Positions 49,717 to 59,180 of a DNA stretch of 64,000 nt are shown one piece after another. The first letter of the stretch is position 1, and each line of letters begins with the position of its first letter. The notes below the pieces were generated by a model that did no database searches, was not told where the DNA came from, and worked only from the letters and a program-made list of their open reading frames with translations. The DNA is from Nocardioides iriomotensis (GTDB lineage: Bacteria; Actinomycetota; Actinomycetes; Propionibacteriales; Nocardioidaceae): contig NZ_SDPU01000018.1 of assembly GCF_004168035.1 (NCBI RefSeq), forward strand, positions 62,001 through 126,000, in the 5' to 3' direction. The position numbers were made by a program, and so were the translations under genes.

Positions 49717-50972
49717 CCGTCGCTCGCGCGGAGCACCAGCAGCACCATCGCGCCGGCCACGACGTACCCCACGCCCTGGAACGCCAGCACCGGCAGGATG
49801 CCGACCTGCTCGCCGAGGAACCCCGCCAGCGTGGTGCCGACCAGCACCGCGACGGTGCGGCACAGCGCCACCAGGCTGAACGCCCGGCCGCGCGACGCGT
49901 CGGCTGTCGCCCGCTGGAACAGCGTCGTGTAGCCCGCCATCGTCAGCGCACCCGGCAGCCCGACCAGCACCATGCCCAGGACGGCCGGCCACCAGATCTC
50001 GCCGAGTGCGAGCGGGTACAGGAAGATCGCGAGGTCGACCGCACCGAACACCATCGCGCCGGCTCCGAGCAGCAGCACGGGGGACAGGCGGTGGCCGATG
50101 CTCGCGGCGACCAGCCCGCCGACGATGCCGCCGATCGCCTGCGATCCGCTGATGACGCCGTAGGCCTGGCCGCTGCCGCCCAGCACGTCGTTGACGAAGG
50201 GGGCGAACAGCGTGCCCATGATCCCCTCGCCGGTGCTCGTGATCAGGGCGAAGACGAGGACCACCACGAGCACGCGTGACCCGCGCACGACCTGGAGGCC
50301 CTCGACCAGCTCGGTCCGGAAGCGGGTGAGCCGACGCTCGACCGCAGCGACCGCGTCGGCGCCCTCCGGCTCGGCGGGCACGCGCCCGGACGTACGGATG
50401 CGGGAGATCAGCAGCGCGGAGACCAGGAACGTCGCCACGTCGAGCAGCGCCACCGCCGGGATGCCGCCGGCCGCCGCGGCGACACCGCCGAGGGCGCCGC
50501 CGACCAGGCGCGCGACCTGGCCGGCCTGGGCGTTGAGCGCGTTGGCGGTGACCAGCTCGTCGTCCGGCACGAGCCGCGGCAGGAACGCCTGCTCGGCCGG
50601 TGCGAAGAACACCTCGACGACCGACTGCAGGACCAGCAGCGGGTAGAGCAGCCAGACCGTCGAGGCGTCGCCGACCAGCACCAGCGGGAGCACCGCGAGG
50701 GCCATCGCCAGGTTGGCGCCGACCATCGTGCGGCGCCGGTCCCAGCGGTCGACGAGGACGCCGGCGACCGGCCCGACCAGCACCTGGGGCAGGAACGCCG
50801 CGAGCAGGCTGCCCGCCGAGGCGAGGGTCGAGCCGGTCAGGTCGTAGACGGCGTAGGCGATCCCGATGCCGAGCACCCAGTCGCCGCACAGGGACACGAC
50901 GTTGGCGGCGAGGAGCAGCCGCAGGTCGCGGCGCTGCCGCAGGACGGAGACCAGCCGGGAGCGTGACGTCAT
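49617..50972 (-). CDS. MFS transporter (drug-efflux type)
   Basis: The 451-residue protein has 12 likely helices with DRWDRRRTMVGANLAMALA near the first loop, a hallmark of MFS exporters. NALNAQAGQVARLVGGALGG lies mid-protein. It fits the enterobactin or macrolide exporter-like group. The last 40 residues are polar, Ser/Arg-rich. It is divergent from the hydroxylase genes. Substrate unknown. Confidence 0.9.
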   Translation of the reverse strand: MTSRSRLVSVLRQRRDLRLLLAANVVSLCGDWVLGIGIAYAVYDLTGSTLASAGSLLAAFLPQVLVGPVAGVLVDRWDRRRTMVGANLAMALAVLPLVLVGDASTVWLLYPLLVLQSVVEVFFAPAEQAFLPRLVPDDELVTANALNAQAGQVARLVGGALGGVAAAAGGIPAVALLDVATFLVSALLISRIRTSGRVPAEPEGADAVAAVERRLTRFRTELVEGLQVVRGSRVLVVVLVFALITSTGEGIMGTLFAPFVNDVLGGSGQAYGVISGSQAIGGIVGGLVAASIGHRLSPVLLLGAGAMVFGAVDLAIFLYPLALGEIWWPAVLGMVLVGLPGALTMAGYTTLFQRATADASRGRAFSLVALCRTVAVLVGTTLAGFLGEQVGILPVLAFQGVGYVVAGAMVLLVLRASDGQARDEASRASSSGRAGWRSGSDASATSTTSVS

Positions 50973-50984
50973 TCCGGCATCATC

Positions 50985-51005
50985 ACGACATCAGTGTGGT
51001 GTCGT
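50985..51005. promoter_or_regulatory. Candidate operator upstream of MFS gene
   Basis: ACGACA and TGTCGT are perfect 6-base inverted repeats with 9 bases between, 13 bases before the MFS start. No regulator gene is directly adjacent. Confidence 0.4.
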
Positions 51006-51037
51006 CAAGACGTCGCAGCGATGTCACCCCGGCGGGA

Positions 51038-51061
51038 TTGGCGCCAACCTTTCGCCAACCT
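51038..51061 (+). promoter_or_regulatory. Candidate activator site before the molybdenum hydroxylase
   Basis: CGCCAACCT is repeated at 51042-51050 and 51053-51061, an 11-base period matching one DNA turn. The first copy is embedded in the palindrome TTGGCGCCAA (51038-51047). It lies about 90-110 bases before the small-subunit start. Confidence 0.45.
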
Positions 51062-51150
51062 CGCCGTCATAGCGTGGCGGGCGTCACATCTGCGGCGCCG
51101 CCGCAGCGCGCGACCGACCAGTCCGACGCACGTCCTCCAGGGGTGTCTTG

Positions 51151-51615
51151 ATGACCAAGATCGAAGTGACCGTCGACGGCGCGAAGTACGCCGACGACGT
51201 CGAACCACGCATGCTGCTCGTCCACTACCTGCGCGAGCGGCTCGGCAAGACGGGCACCGTCGTCGGCTGCGACACGAGCAACTGCGGCGCCTGCACCGTC
51301 CACGTCGACGGCAGGAGCGTGAAGTCCTGCAACATGCTCGCCGTCCAGGCCGACGGCCACGAGGTCACCACCGTCGAGGGGCTGGCCCAGGACGGCGAGC
51401 TGCACCCGGTGCAGAAGGCCTTCCACGAGTGCCACGCCCTGCAGTGCGGCTACTGCACGCCCGGCATGATCATGCAGTCGATCGACCTGCTCAACGACAA
51501 CCCGAACCCCTCCGAGGAGGAGATCCGCACCGGGCTCGAGGGCAACCTCTGCCGGTGCACCGGCTACCACAACATCGTGAAGGCCGTGCAGACCGCCGCG
51601 GGAGGTGCCCAGTGA
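51151..51615 (+). CDS. Molybdenum hydroxylase small [2Fe-2S] subunit
   Basis: The 154-residue protein has a plant-type [2Fe-2S] centre with Cys40, Cys45, Cys48 and Cys60, and a second with Cys99-x2-Cys102 (CGYCTPGM) and Cys134-x-Cys136 ([10 protein letters not shown]). It passes electrons from the molybdenum centre to FAD. It is first in the S-L-M order. It matches CoxS-type subunits of the xanthine oxidase family. Confidence 0.95.
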   Translation: MTKIEVTVDGAKYADDVEPRMLLVHYLRERLGKTGTVVGCDTSNCGACTVHVDGRSVKSCNMLAVQADGHEVTTVEGLAQDGELHPVQKAFHECHALQCGYCTPGMIMQSIDLLNDNPNPSEEEIRTGLEGNLCRCTGYHNIVKAVQTAAGGAQ

Positions 51616-54098
51616 CCGCCACCCAGGAGCGCACGTCGTCGGGCGAGGTCGGACGCGACCGCCGCCGCAAGGAGGACCAGCGCCTCATCACCGGGCGGAC
51701 CCGCTGGACCGACAACATCCAGCTGCCCGGCATGCTGCACCTCGCGATGGTGCGCAGCCCCTTCGCGCACGCGCGGATCACCAGCATCGACACCAGCGAG
51801 GCCAAGGCCGCCACCAACGTCGTCGCCGTGCTGACCGGCGAGGACGTCAAGGACGAGCAGGGCAGCCTGCCCAACGCCTGGCCGATCACCCCCGACCAGA
51901 AGGCACCCCCGCACCCCTCGATCGCCGTCGACCGGGTCGCGTTCGCCGGCGAGATCGTCGCCGTCGTCGTCGCGCGCTCCGCGGCCGAGGCCCGCGACGC
52001 CGCCGAGCTCGTCGACGTCGACTACGAGGAGCTGCCCGCGGCGCTCGACCTCAAGGACGCCGCCAACGACACCACGCTGGCCCACCCCGACCTGGGCACC
52101 AACAAGTCGGCGTTCTGGAAGTTCGACTCCGCCGAGGCCGGCACGGGCGGGAACGTCGACGAGGCGATCGAGAAGGCCCGCGGGGACGGCATCGTGATCG
52201 AGCGGGAGTACCGCCAGCAGCGGCTCATCCCCGCCTTCATGGAGCCCCGCTCGGTCGTCGTCGACCCGACCGGCGAGCAGATCACGGTGTGGTCGGCGAC
52301 CCAGATCCCGCACATCCTGCGCTTCCTCATGGCCGCCGTGCTCGGCGTCTCCGAGGCGAAGATCCGGGTCATCGCGCCCGACGTCGGCGGCGGCTTCGGC
52401 GGAAAGCTGCAGACCACGCCGGAGGAGTGGGCCACGTTCATGGCCGCCCGCCGCCTGGGCAAGCCGTGCAAGTACACCGAGACGCGCTCCGAGTCGCTGA
52501 TGGCCGGCCACCACGGCCGCGACCAGTGGCAGAAGCTCACGTTGTCGGCGACCAAGGACGGCACGGTCACCGGCCTCAAGGTCGAGCTGCTCGCCGACAT
52601 GGGCGCCTACATCTCGCTCGTCGGCGGCGGCGTACCGGTGCTCGGCGCGTTCATGTTCAACGCGATCTACAAGTTCCCGGCGTACCAGTTCAACTGCCAG
52701 ACCGTCCTGACCAACAAGACCTGGACCGACGCCTACCGCGGCGCCGGCCGGCCCGAGGCGACGTTCGCGATCGAGCGGCTCATGGACGAGCTGGCGGTCG
52801 AGCTCGGCGTCGACCCGCTGGAGGTCCGGGAGAAGAACTGGATCAAGCACGAGGAGTTCCCGTTCATTACCGTGTGCGGCCTGGAGTACGACTCCGGCAA
52901 CTACGAGGCCGCCACCGCCAAGGCCAAGGAGATGTTCGGGTACGACGAGCTCCGGGCCGAGCAGCAGCGCCGCCGCGACAGCGGCGACCCGGTCCAGCTC
53001 GGCATCGGCGTCTCGACGTTCACCGAGATGTGCGGGCTCGCGCCGTCGCGCGTGCTGGGCTCGCTCGACTACGGCGCCGGCGGCTGGGAGCACGCGTCGG
53101 TGCGGATGCTGCCGACCGGCAAGGTCGAGGTCATCACCGGGGCGTCCGCGCACGGCCAGGGGCACGAGACCGCCTGGTCGCAGATCGTGGCCGACCGGCT
53201 CGGCGTCGCGTTCGAGGACGTCGAGGTGCTGCACGGTGACACGCAGATCGCGCACAAGGGCCTCGACACCTACGGCTCGCGGTCGCTGGTCGTCGGCGGC
53301 GAGGCGCTGGTCAAGGCCGCCGACAAGGTGGTCGAGAAGGCCAAGCCGATCGCGGCGCACCTGCTCGAGGCCTCCGCGGACGACCTGGAGTTCAGCGGCG
53401 GCAAGTTCAGCGTCAAGGGCACCGACAAGGGCATGGCGATCGGCGAGGTCGCGCTCGCGACGTTCGCCGCCCACAACCTGCCCGACGGCGTGGAGCCGTC
53501 GCTCGACAGCGACGCGACGTACGACCCGGTGAACTTCTCGTTCCCGCACGGCACCCACCTGTGCGCGGTCGAGATCGACACCGAGACCGGCGGCGTGAAG
53601 ATGCGCAAGTACGTCTGCGTCGACGACATCGGCAACATCGTCAACCCGCTCATCGTCTCCGGGCAGGTGCACGGCGGTCTCGTCCAGGGCATCGCGCAGG
53701 CGCTGTTCGAGGAGGCCGTGCACGACGAGGCCGGCACGCTCGTCTCGGCGTCGTTCGTCGACTACCTGGTGCCGACCGCGGCCGACACGATCAGCTTCGA
53801 CACCGCCCACACGACGTCGCCGTCGCTGACCAACACGCTCGGCACCAAGGGCGTCGGCGAGGCCGGCACGATCGCCTCGACCCCGGCCGTCGTCAACGCC
53901 GTCGTCGACGCGATCCGGCACTTCGGCGTCGACGACGTGCAGATGCCCTGCACGCCGGCCCGCATCTGGAAGGCGATCCACGCGCACGACCAGGGCGGAG
54001 GCACGCCGACACCCGGGGACGCCGCTCCCCACTTCGACGAGCAGGACGTCGCCGACCGCACGGCCGGCGCCGACGACACGGCCGGAGGTGCGCAGTGA
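51612..54098 (+). CDS. Molybdenum hydroxylase large subunit, form II CoxL-like
   Basis: The 828-residue subunit binds the molybdopterin cofactor. Motifs are [21 protein letters not shown] and [10 protein letters not shown] (conserved Glu near 750). The active-site loop AYRGAGR (374-380) is the form II type; authentic CO dehydrogenases have AYxCSFR with a cysteine. So the substrate is probably an aldehyde or N-heterocycle. GTG start overlaps the small subunit gene. An acidic C-terminal tail (after about 790) is unusual. Confidence 0.93.
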   Translation: MTATQERTSSGEVGRDRRRKEDQRLITGRTRWTDNIQLPGMLHLAMVRSPFAHARITSIDTSEAKAATNVVAVLTGEDVKDEQGSLPNAWPITPDQKAPPHPSIAVDRVAFAGEIVAVVVARSAAEARDAAELVDVDYEELPAALDLKDAANDTTLAHPDLGTNKSAFWKFDSAEAGTGGNVDEAIEKARGDGIVIEREYRQQRLIPAFMEPRSVVVDPTGEQITVWSATQIPHILRFLMAAVLGVSEAKIRVIAPDVGGGFGGKLQTTPEEWATFMAARRLGKPCKYTETRSESLMAGHHGRDQWQKLTLSATKDGTVTGLKVELLADMGAYISLVGGGVPVLGAFMFNAIYKFPAYQFNCQTVLTNKTWTDAYRGAGRPEATFAIERLMDELAVELGVDPLEVREKNWIKHEEFPFITVCGLEYDSGNYEAATAKAKEMFGYDELRAEQQRRRDSGDPVQLGIGVSTFTEMCGLAPSRVLGSLDYGAGGWEHASVRMLPTGKVEVITGASAHGQGHETAWSQIVADRLGVAFEDVEVLHGDTQIAHKGLDTYGSRSLVVGGEALVKAADKVVEKAKPIAAHLLEASADDLEFSGGKFSVKGTDKGMAIGEVALATFAAHNLPDGVEPSLDSDATYDPVNFSFPHGTHLCAVEIDTETGGVKMRKYVCVDDIGNIVNPLIVSGQVHGGLVQGIAQALFEEAVHDEAGTLVSASFVDYLVPTAADTISFDTAHTTSPSLTNTLGTKGVGEAGTIASTPAVVNAVVDAIRHFGVDDVQMPCTPARIWKAIHAHDQGGGTPTPGDAAPHFDEQDVADRTAGADDTAGGAQ

Positions 54099-54949
54099 TT
54101 CCCGCCAAGTTCGACTACGTCGCCCCCACCTCCGTCGAGGAGGCGCTGTCTGCACTCGCCGATGCCGGCGACGACGCCAAGGTCATCGCGGGCGGGCAGA
54201 GCCTGCTGCCGGTGCTGCGGATGCGGCTCAACGCGCCGGAGGTGATCATCGACCTCGGCCGGATCGACGCGCTGCGCGGCATCCGCGACGACGGCGACGC
54301 CATCGTCATCGGGGCGATGACCACCCACGCCGACGTGCAGGCCGACCCCCTGGTCCGCGAGCACGCCACGCTGATCACCAAGGCGGTCACCGAGGTGGCC
54401 GACCCGCAGATCCGGCACCGCGGCACGTTCGGAGGGGCGCTCGCCCACGCCGACCCCGCGGGCGACCTCGGGGCCCCGGCGCTCGCCCTCGACGCGGAGT
54501 TCGTGATCGCCGGCTCGGGCGGCACCCGCACCGTGGCGGCCAGCGACTTCTTCGTCGACCTGTTCACCACGGCGATCGAGGACGACGAGCTGCTCACCGA
54601 GGTGCGGATCCCGAAGAAGACCGGCTGGGGCGCGCACTACGAGAAGTTCGTGCGCGTCGCGCACCAGTGGCCGATCGTCGCCATCGGCGCCGCGGTCAAG
54701 GTCGACGGCGGCACGATCAGCGAGGCCCGGGTCGGCCTGACCAACATGGGCTCGACGCCGCTGCGCGCCACGTCCGTCGAGCAGGCGCTGGTCGGTCAGC
54801 CGGCCACCGACGAGGCGGTCCGCGCGGCCGCGGCGTCGGCGGGCGAGGGCACCAACCCGCCGAGCGACCTCAACGGCGACGCCGACTACCGGCGGCACCT
54901 CGCCACGGTCCTGACCCGGCGGGCCGTGCTCGCCGCCGCCGGAGGCTGA
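54095..54949 (+). CDS. Molybdenum hydroxylase FAD subunit (CoxM-like)
   Basis: The 284-residue protein has the FAD-binding motifs AGGQSLLPVLRMR (31-43) and TFGGALAHADPAGD (near 110-125). It is the flavin subunit of a three-part hydroxylase and hands electrons to quinone or another acceptor. GTG 54095 overlaps the large subunit stop. Length is typical. Confidence 0.94.
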   Translation: MIPAKFDYVAPTSVEEALSALADAGDDAKVIAGGQSLLPVLRMRLNAPEVIIDLGRIDALRGIRDDGDAIVIGAMTTHADVQADPLVREHATLITKAVTEVADPQIRHRGTFGGALAHADPAGDLGAPALALDAEFVIAGSGGTRTVAASDFFVDLFTTAIEDDELLTEVRIPKKTGWGAHYEKFVRVAHQWPIVAIGAAVKVDGGTISEARVGLTNMGSTPLRATSVEQALVGQPATDEAVRAAAASAGEGTNPPSDLNGDADYRRHLATVLTRRAVLAAAGG

Positions 54950-54954
54950 CGCCT

Positions 54955-55719
54955 ATGGGCATGGAGCTCACGCACAGCTTCACGGTGCCGGCGGGCGTCG
55001 ACGAGACCTGGGAGGCGTTCCAGGACATCGAGTCGGTGGCCGGGTGCTTCCCGGGTGCCACCGTCACCTCGGTCGAGGGCGACGACTTCCAGGGCTCGTG
55101 CAAGGTCAAGCTCGGGCCGATCGCCCTGGTCTACAACGGCTCCGGCACGTTCGTGGAGAAGGACGAGGCGGCCAAGCGGTTCGTCGTCGACGCCAAGGGC
55201 AAGGACAAGCGCGGCAACGGCACGGCGGGCGCGAAGGTCACCGCGTCGTTCGCCGAGGCCGGCGGCGCCGGGTCGACCGAGGTCACCGTCGTCACCGACC
55301 TGGCGATCACCGGCAAGCCGGCGCAGTTCGGCCGCGGCGTGATCCAGGACGTGTCCGACAAGCTCCTCGGCCAGTTCGTCGCTTGCCTGGAGCAGAAGGT
55401 CGGAGGCGGCGGACCGCCCGGCGACACCGGCACGGTCGGCACCCCCGCACCACCCACGGGCGAGCCCGCCGTCGAGGCGGTCGAGCCCGCGGGTGCCGAG
55501 ACGCCGCCGCCCGCGTCGCCCGCCGCGCCCTCGGCCCCGGCGCCACCGCGTGCCTCGGCGCCCCGGGCGGAGTCGCCGCGCGCGGTCCCGGCACCCGACG
55601 ACGACGATGCGCTCGACCTCGGCGCCACCGTCCTGCCGATCCTGGCGAAGACGTACTGGAAGCAGGCCCTCGGCGGGCTGCTGGTCCTCCTCGTCATCTG
55701 GCGGATCCTGCGCCGCTGA
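54955..55719 (+). CDS. CoxG-like SRPBCC protein with C-terminal membrane anchor
   Basis: The 254-residue protein has an SRPBCC/CoxG domain (about 1-150; ETWEAFQDIESVAGCFPGATV, LGPIALVYNGSGTF). A Pro/Ala-rich linker and a C-terminal helix (ALGGLLVLLVIWRIL) follow. In CO dehydrogenase systems CoxG helps attach the enzyme to the membrane. GGAGG 9 bases before ATG 54955 supports this start over 54961. Confidence 0.9.
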   Translation: MGMELTHSFTVPAGVDETWEAFQDIESVAGCFPGATVTSVEGDDFQGSCKVKLGPIALVYNGSGTFVEKDEAAKRFVVDAKGKDKRGNGTAGAKVTASFAEAGGAGSTEVTVVTDLAITGKPAQFGRGVIQDVSDKLLGQFVACLEQKVGGGGPPGDTGTVGTPAPPTGEPAVEAVEPAGAETPPPASPAAPSAPAPPRASAPRAESPRAVPAPDDDDALDLGATVLPILAKTYWKQALGGLLVLLVIWRILRR

Positions 55720-55807
55720 CCTGCCAGGTCGGCCCGCCCGATCGGAGAGTGCTGCACCCGGTCAGCCCTCACTAGCGTCGATCACGTCGACGACAGAGAG
55801 GGCTGAC

Positions 55808-57004
55808 ATGGGCGCGAACGGCTGGTTCGAGACGGTGGCGGAGGCCCAGCGACGGGCGAAGAAGCGGCTGCCGCCGTCGGTGTACAGCGCGCTGCTCGCG
55901 GGCTCCGAGGCCGGCGCGTCGTACGACGACAACACCCGTGCCTTCGCCGAGCTCGGCTTCGCCCCGCACGTCGCCGGGCTGAGCGCCAAGCGCGAGACCG
56001 GCACCCGCGTGCTGGGGCAGGACATCTCGCTGCCCGTCGTGATCTCGCCGACCGGCGTCCAGGCGGTGCACCCCGACGGCGAGGTCGCCGTCGCCCGCGC
56101 CGCCGCCGCACGCGGCACCGCGATCGGCCTGTCGTCGTTCGCGTCCAAGCCCGTCGAGGAGGTCGTGGCCGCGAACCCGCAGACCTTCTTCCAGATGTAC
56201 TGGATGAACGGAAAGGACTCGATGGCCGCCCGCATGCAGCGCGCCCGCGACGCCGGCGCGGTCGGTCTCATCGTCACGCTCGACTGGTCGTTCTCTCACG
56301 GCCGCGACTGGGGCAGCCCGTCGATCCCCGAGAGGCTCGACCTGCGGACGATGGCGAGGTTCGCGCCCGAGGTGCTGCGCCGGCCGCGCTGGCTGCGCGA
56401 CTTCGCGCGGAGCGGGCAGATCCCCGACCTGACCACGCCCAACCTGGTCGAGGGGGACGGCAGCGGCGGGCCGGCACCGACCTTCTTCGGCGCCTACGGC
56501 CAGTGGATGACGTCCGAGCCGCCGTCCTGGGAGGACGTCGCGTGGATGGTGCAGGAGTGGGGCGGGCCGTTCCTGCTCAAGGGTGTCTGCCGGGTCGACG
56601 ACGCCCTGCGCGCCGTCGACGCCGGCGCGACCGGGATCTCGGTGTCCAACCACGGCGGCAACAACCTCGACGGCACGCCCGCGCCGATCCGGGTGCTGCC
56701 CTCGATCGCCAGGGCCGTCGGCGACCAGGCCGACGTCCTGCTCGACGGCGGCGTGCGGCGCGGCAGCGACGTGGTCAAGGCGGTCGCGCTGGGCGCCAAG
56801 GCGGTGATGATCGGGCGCGCCTACCTGTGGGGGCTCGCCGCCAACGGCCAGGCCGGTGTCGAGAACGTCCTCGACGTCCTGCGCGGCGGCATCGACTCGG
56901 CGCTGCTCGGTCTCGGCCACTCCTCGATCCACGACCTGACCCCGGACGACGTGCTCGTGCCCACCGGCTTCACCCGCGAGCTCGGCGTGCCGCGGACGGC
57001 CTGA
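55808..57004 (+). CDS. mftD: Pre-mycofactocin synthase MftD
   Basis: The 398-residue FMN enzyme closely matches MftD: WFETVAEAQRRAKKRLPPSVYSAL at the start, FSHGRDWGSPSIPE, the altered lactate-oxidase motif SNHGGNNLDGTPA (about 280-292, His282) and IGRAYLWGLAANGQAGVENVLDVLRGGIDSALLGLGHSSIHDL. MftD oxidises the peptide-derived core of mycofactocin. No mftA, B, C, E or F lies in the window, which is unusual. AGAGAGGG precedes the ATG. Confidence 0.88.
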   Translation: MGANGWFETVAEAQRRAKKRLPPSVYSALLAGSEAGASYDDNTRAFAELGFAPHVAGLSAKRETGTRVLGQDISLPVVISPTGVQAVHPDGEVAVARAAAARGTAIGLSSFASKPVEEVVAANPQTFFQMYWMNGKDSMAARMQRARDAGAVGLIVTLDWSFSHGRDWGSPSIPERLDLRTMARFAPEVLRRPRWLRDFARSGQIPDLTTPNLVEGDGSGGPAPTFFGAYGQWMTSEPPSWEDVAWMVQEWGGPFLLKGVCRVDDALRAVDAGATGISVSNHGGNNLDGTPAPIRVLPSIARAVGDQADVLLDGGVRRGSDVVKAVALGAKAVMIGRAYLWGLAANGQAGVENVLDVLRGGIDSALLGLGHSSIHDLTPDDVLVPTGFTRELGVPRTA

Positions 57005-57009
57005 CCGGG

Positions 57010-57789
57010 ATGCCCGTCGCGCTGGTCACCGGCGCCGCGCGCGGGATCGGCGCGGCCACGGTGGCGGCGCTGGCCGACGACGGGTACCAGGTCGTCGCGC
57101 TCGACGCGTGCGCCGGCGACGACGGCACGGTCGGCTACCCGCTGGCGTCGCGCCAGGACCTGGACGCCGTCGTCGAGCCGTACGGCGACCGGGTGCTGCC
57201 GTGGGTCGCCGACGTGCGCGACGCGGCCGCGGTGCACGCCGCCGTCGACGCCGCCGTGGCGCGCTGGGGGCGGCTCGACGCTGCCGTCGCCGCTGCCGCC
57301 GTGATCGCGGGGGGACGGCCGCTGTGGGAGACGCCGGCGCGCGACCTCGACCTGCTCTGGGACGTCGACCTCCGGGGCGTCTGGCACACCGCCGCTGCCG
57401 CCGTACCGGCGATGCTGGCGGGTCCCGACCCGGGCCGCGGCCGATTCGTCGCGGTGGCGTCGGCGGCGGGATCGCGGGGCCTCTACGCGCTGTCGGCGTA
57501 CACCGTCGTCAAGCACGCCGTGGTCGGCCTCGTCCGGGGCCTCGCGGCCGACCTGGTCGGCACCGGGGTCACGGCGGTCGCGGTCTCGCCGGGAGCGACG
57601 GACACGGCGATGCTGGCCGCGACGGCCGGGCTCTACGGGATCGACGACCCGGCGGCGCTGGCCGGCCACCAGCTGCTCCGGGAGCCGCTCACCCCGGCCG
57701 AGGTGGCGGCCACGATCCGGCACTGCTGCGGCCCGGAAGGGCGGGTGCTGAACGGCTCGGTCGTCGCCGCCGACGGAGGCTTCGCGTGA
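57010..57789 (+). CDS. Mycofactocin-coupled SDR-family oxidoreductase
   Basis: The 259-residue SDR has TGAARGIG (7-14), Tyr164 and Lys168 (YTVVK). After beta-2 it has an inserted loop (VGYPLASRQDLDAVVEPYG) typical of SDRs with non-exchangeable NAD that use mycofactocin as electron acceptor. It probably oxidises an alcohol. It starts 5 bases after mftD. Confidence 0.85.
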   Translation: MPVALVTGAARGIGAATVAALADDGYQVVALDACAGDDGTVGYPLASRQDLDAVVEPYGDRVLPWVADVRDAAAVHAAVDAAVARWGRLDAAVAAAAVIAGGRPLWETPARDLDLLWDVDLRGVWHTAAAAVPAMLAGPDPGRGRFVAVASAAGSRGLYALSAYTVVKHAVVGLVRGLAADLVGTGVTAVAVSPGATDTAMLAATAGLYGIDDPAALAGHQLLREPLTPAEVAATIRHCCGPEGRVLNGSVVAADGGFA

Positions 57790-57806
57790 CCGTGGCGTCG
57801 ACTCGT

Positions 57807-57826
57807 ACCTACCCGTTCGGGTAGGT
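57807..57826. promoter_or_regulatory. Candidate operator before iron-dependent dehydrogenase
   Basis: ACCTACCCG-TT-CGGGTAGGT is a near-perfect palindrome (9-bp arms) between the SDR stop and the dehydrogenase start. TACC/GGTA half-sites are compatible with NarL/LuxR-type regulators such as the one encoded at 60639. It could also act as a hairpin after the SDR gene. Confidence 0.45.
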
Positions 57827-57944
57827 GACGCCCGTCACGCGGCGGGTGTCCCGGCCCCGCCCGGTCCCTAGCCTGGGGAGTCGGGGGCGGGTCGGCCTCC
57901 AGCGCCGGCCCGAGCGGCTGCGAGCGTGGAGAGGCAGGGGTACC

Positions 57945-59180
57945 GTGACGTCAACCACCCTTCCGATCGGGCCCCACGTGACCTCTCCGACCACCCCGGT
58001 GCCGCCGCCGCGTGCGCACGCACCGGAGCCGCCTCAGCTGGTGAAGTTCCACGCCCCGGAGATCGTCTTCGGCGTCGGCTCGCTCGGCGAGGCGGGGTTC
58101 GCGGCCGGCCGGCTGGGTGCGCGCCGGCCGTTCGTGGTCACCGACCCGGGCATCATCGAGGCCGGCTGGGTCGACGAGCTGCTCGGGCACCTGCGCGAGT
58201 CGGGGCTGCGCCCGGTGGTCTGGTCCTCGGTGACGCCGAACCCGAAGGACCGCGAGATCCGGGCGGCGTACTCCTGCTACCGCGAGGCCGCGGCCGACGT
58301 CATCATCGCGATCGGCGGCGGCTCGTGCATCGACGCGGCCAAGGGCGTGGCGATCCTCTCCGGCAACGACGGCGACATCCTCGACTACGCCGGTGTCGAC
58401 CAGGTGACCAACCCGATCCCGCCGCTGCTGATGATCCCGAGCACCTCGGGCACCGGCGCCGACGTCTCGCAGTTCTGCATCGTCACCGACACCGAGCGCT
58501 CGGTGAAGATCACCATCATGGGCCGCGCGCTCGTGCCGGACATCTCGATCACCGACCCGCGGCTGCTGGTCACGATGCCCGAGTGGCTCAACGCCGCGAC
58601 CGGCCTCGACGCGCTCACGCACGGCGTCGAGTCGTTCGTCTCGCTCGCCCACAACCCCCTCGCCGACCTCCACGCGCTGCGCGCCGTCGGTTTGGTCTGC
58701 GGCAACCTGCGCACCACGATCCACGACCCGCGCGAGGAGCAGGCACGCGCCAAGATGGCGCAGGCCAGCCTCAACGCCGGCCTCGCGTTCACCAACGCGA
58801 TCCTCGGCGCCACCCACGCGATGAGCCACCAGGTGGGCGGCCTGCTCGACGCGCCGCACGGCGTCGTCAACGGCGTCCTGCTGCCGCACGTGATCCGCTA
58901 CAACGCACGGGCCACGCCCGAGCGCTTCGTGGACCTCGCTGAGTCGGCGGGGCTCGACGTGTCCGGCATGCCGGGGGAGGAGGCGGCCGAGCTGCTCGCC
59001 GACCTCGTCCGCACGCTCGCCGACGACGTCGGCGTACCGAAGAACCTCCGTGCGCTCGGGGTCAGCGAGGCCGACATCCCGCGGCTGGCCCTCACCACGC
59101 TCGACGACGCGTGCCTGACCACCAACCCGCGCGCGGCCGACGGCCACGACGTCGAGACCCTCTTCCGGGCCGCGCTGTGA
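57945..59180 (+). CDS. Iron-containing alcohol dehydrogenase (ErcA / MDO-like)
   Basis: The 411-residue protein has KFHAPEIVFGVGSLGE, AIGGGSCIDAAKGVAIL, GLDALTHGVESFVS (metal His), THAMSHQVGG (His) and DAPHGVVNGVLLP (His). This is the ErcA-like branch, seen next to regulatory kinases in alcohol-oxidising bacteria, and close to actinobacterial NDMA-dependent alcohol oxidoreductases. GTG 57945 follows GAGGCAGGGG. The kinase gene overlaps its stop. Confidence 0.88.
   Translation: MTSTTLPIGPHVTSPTTPVPPPRAHAPEPPQLVKFHAPEIVFGVGSLGEAGFAAGRLGARRPFVVTDPGIIEAGWVDELLGHLRESGLRPVVWSSVTPNPKDREIRAAYSCYREAAADVIIAIGGGSCIDAAKGVAILSGNDGDILDYAGVDQVTNPIPPLLMIPSTSGTGADVSQFCIVTDTERSVKITIMGRALVPDISITDPRLLVTMPEWLNAATGLDALTHGVESFVSLAHNPLADLHALRAVGLVCGNLRTTIHDPREEQARAKMAQASLNAGLAFTNAILGATHAMSHQVGGLLDAPHGVVNGVLLPHVIRYNARATPERFVDLAESAGLDVSGMPGEEAAELLADLVRTLADDVGVPKNLRALGVSEADIPRLALTTLDDACLTTNPRAADGHDVETLFRAAL

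Noticed and set aside
51564..54155. 863-codon open frame opposite the molybdenum hydroxylase large subunit
   Set aside because: GC-rich coding DNA often leaves the antisense frame open; the translation is Asp/Val/Arg/Gly repeats with no domain, while the plus strand encodes a clear enzyme.
51151..54949. True aerobic CO dehydrogenase (form I)
   Set aside because: The active-site loop is AYRGAGR, lacking the cysteine of AYxCSFR.
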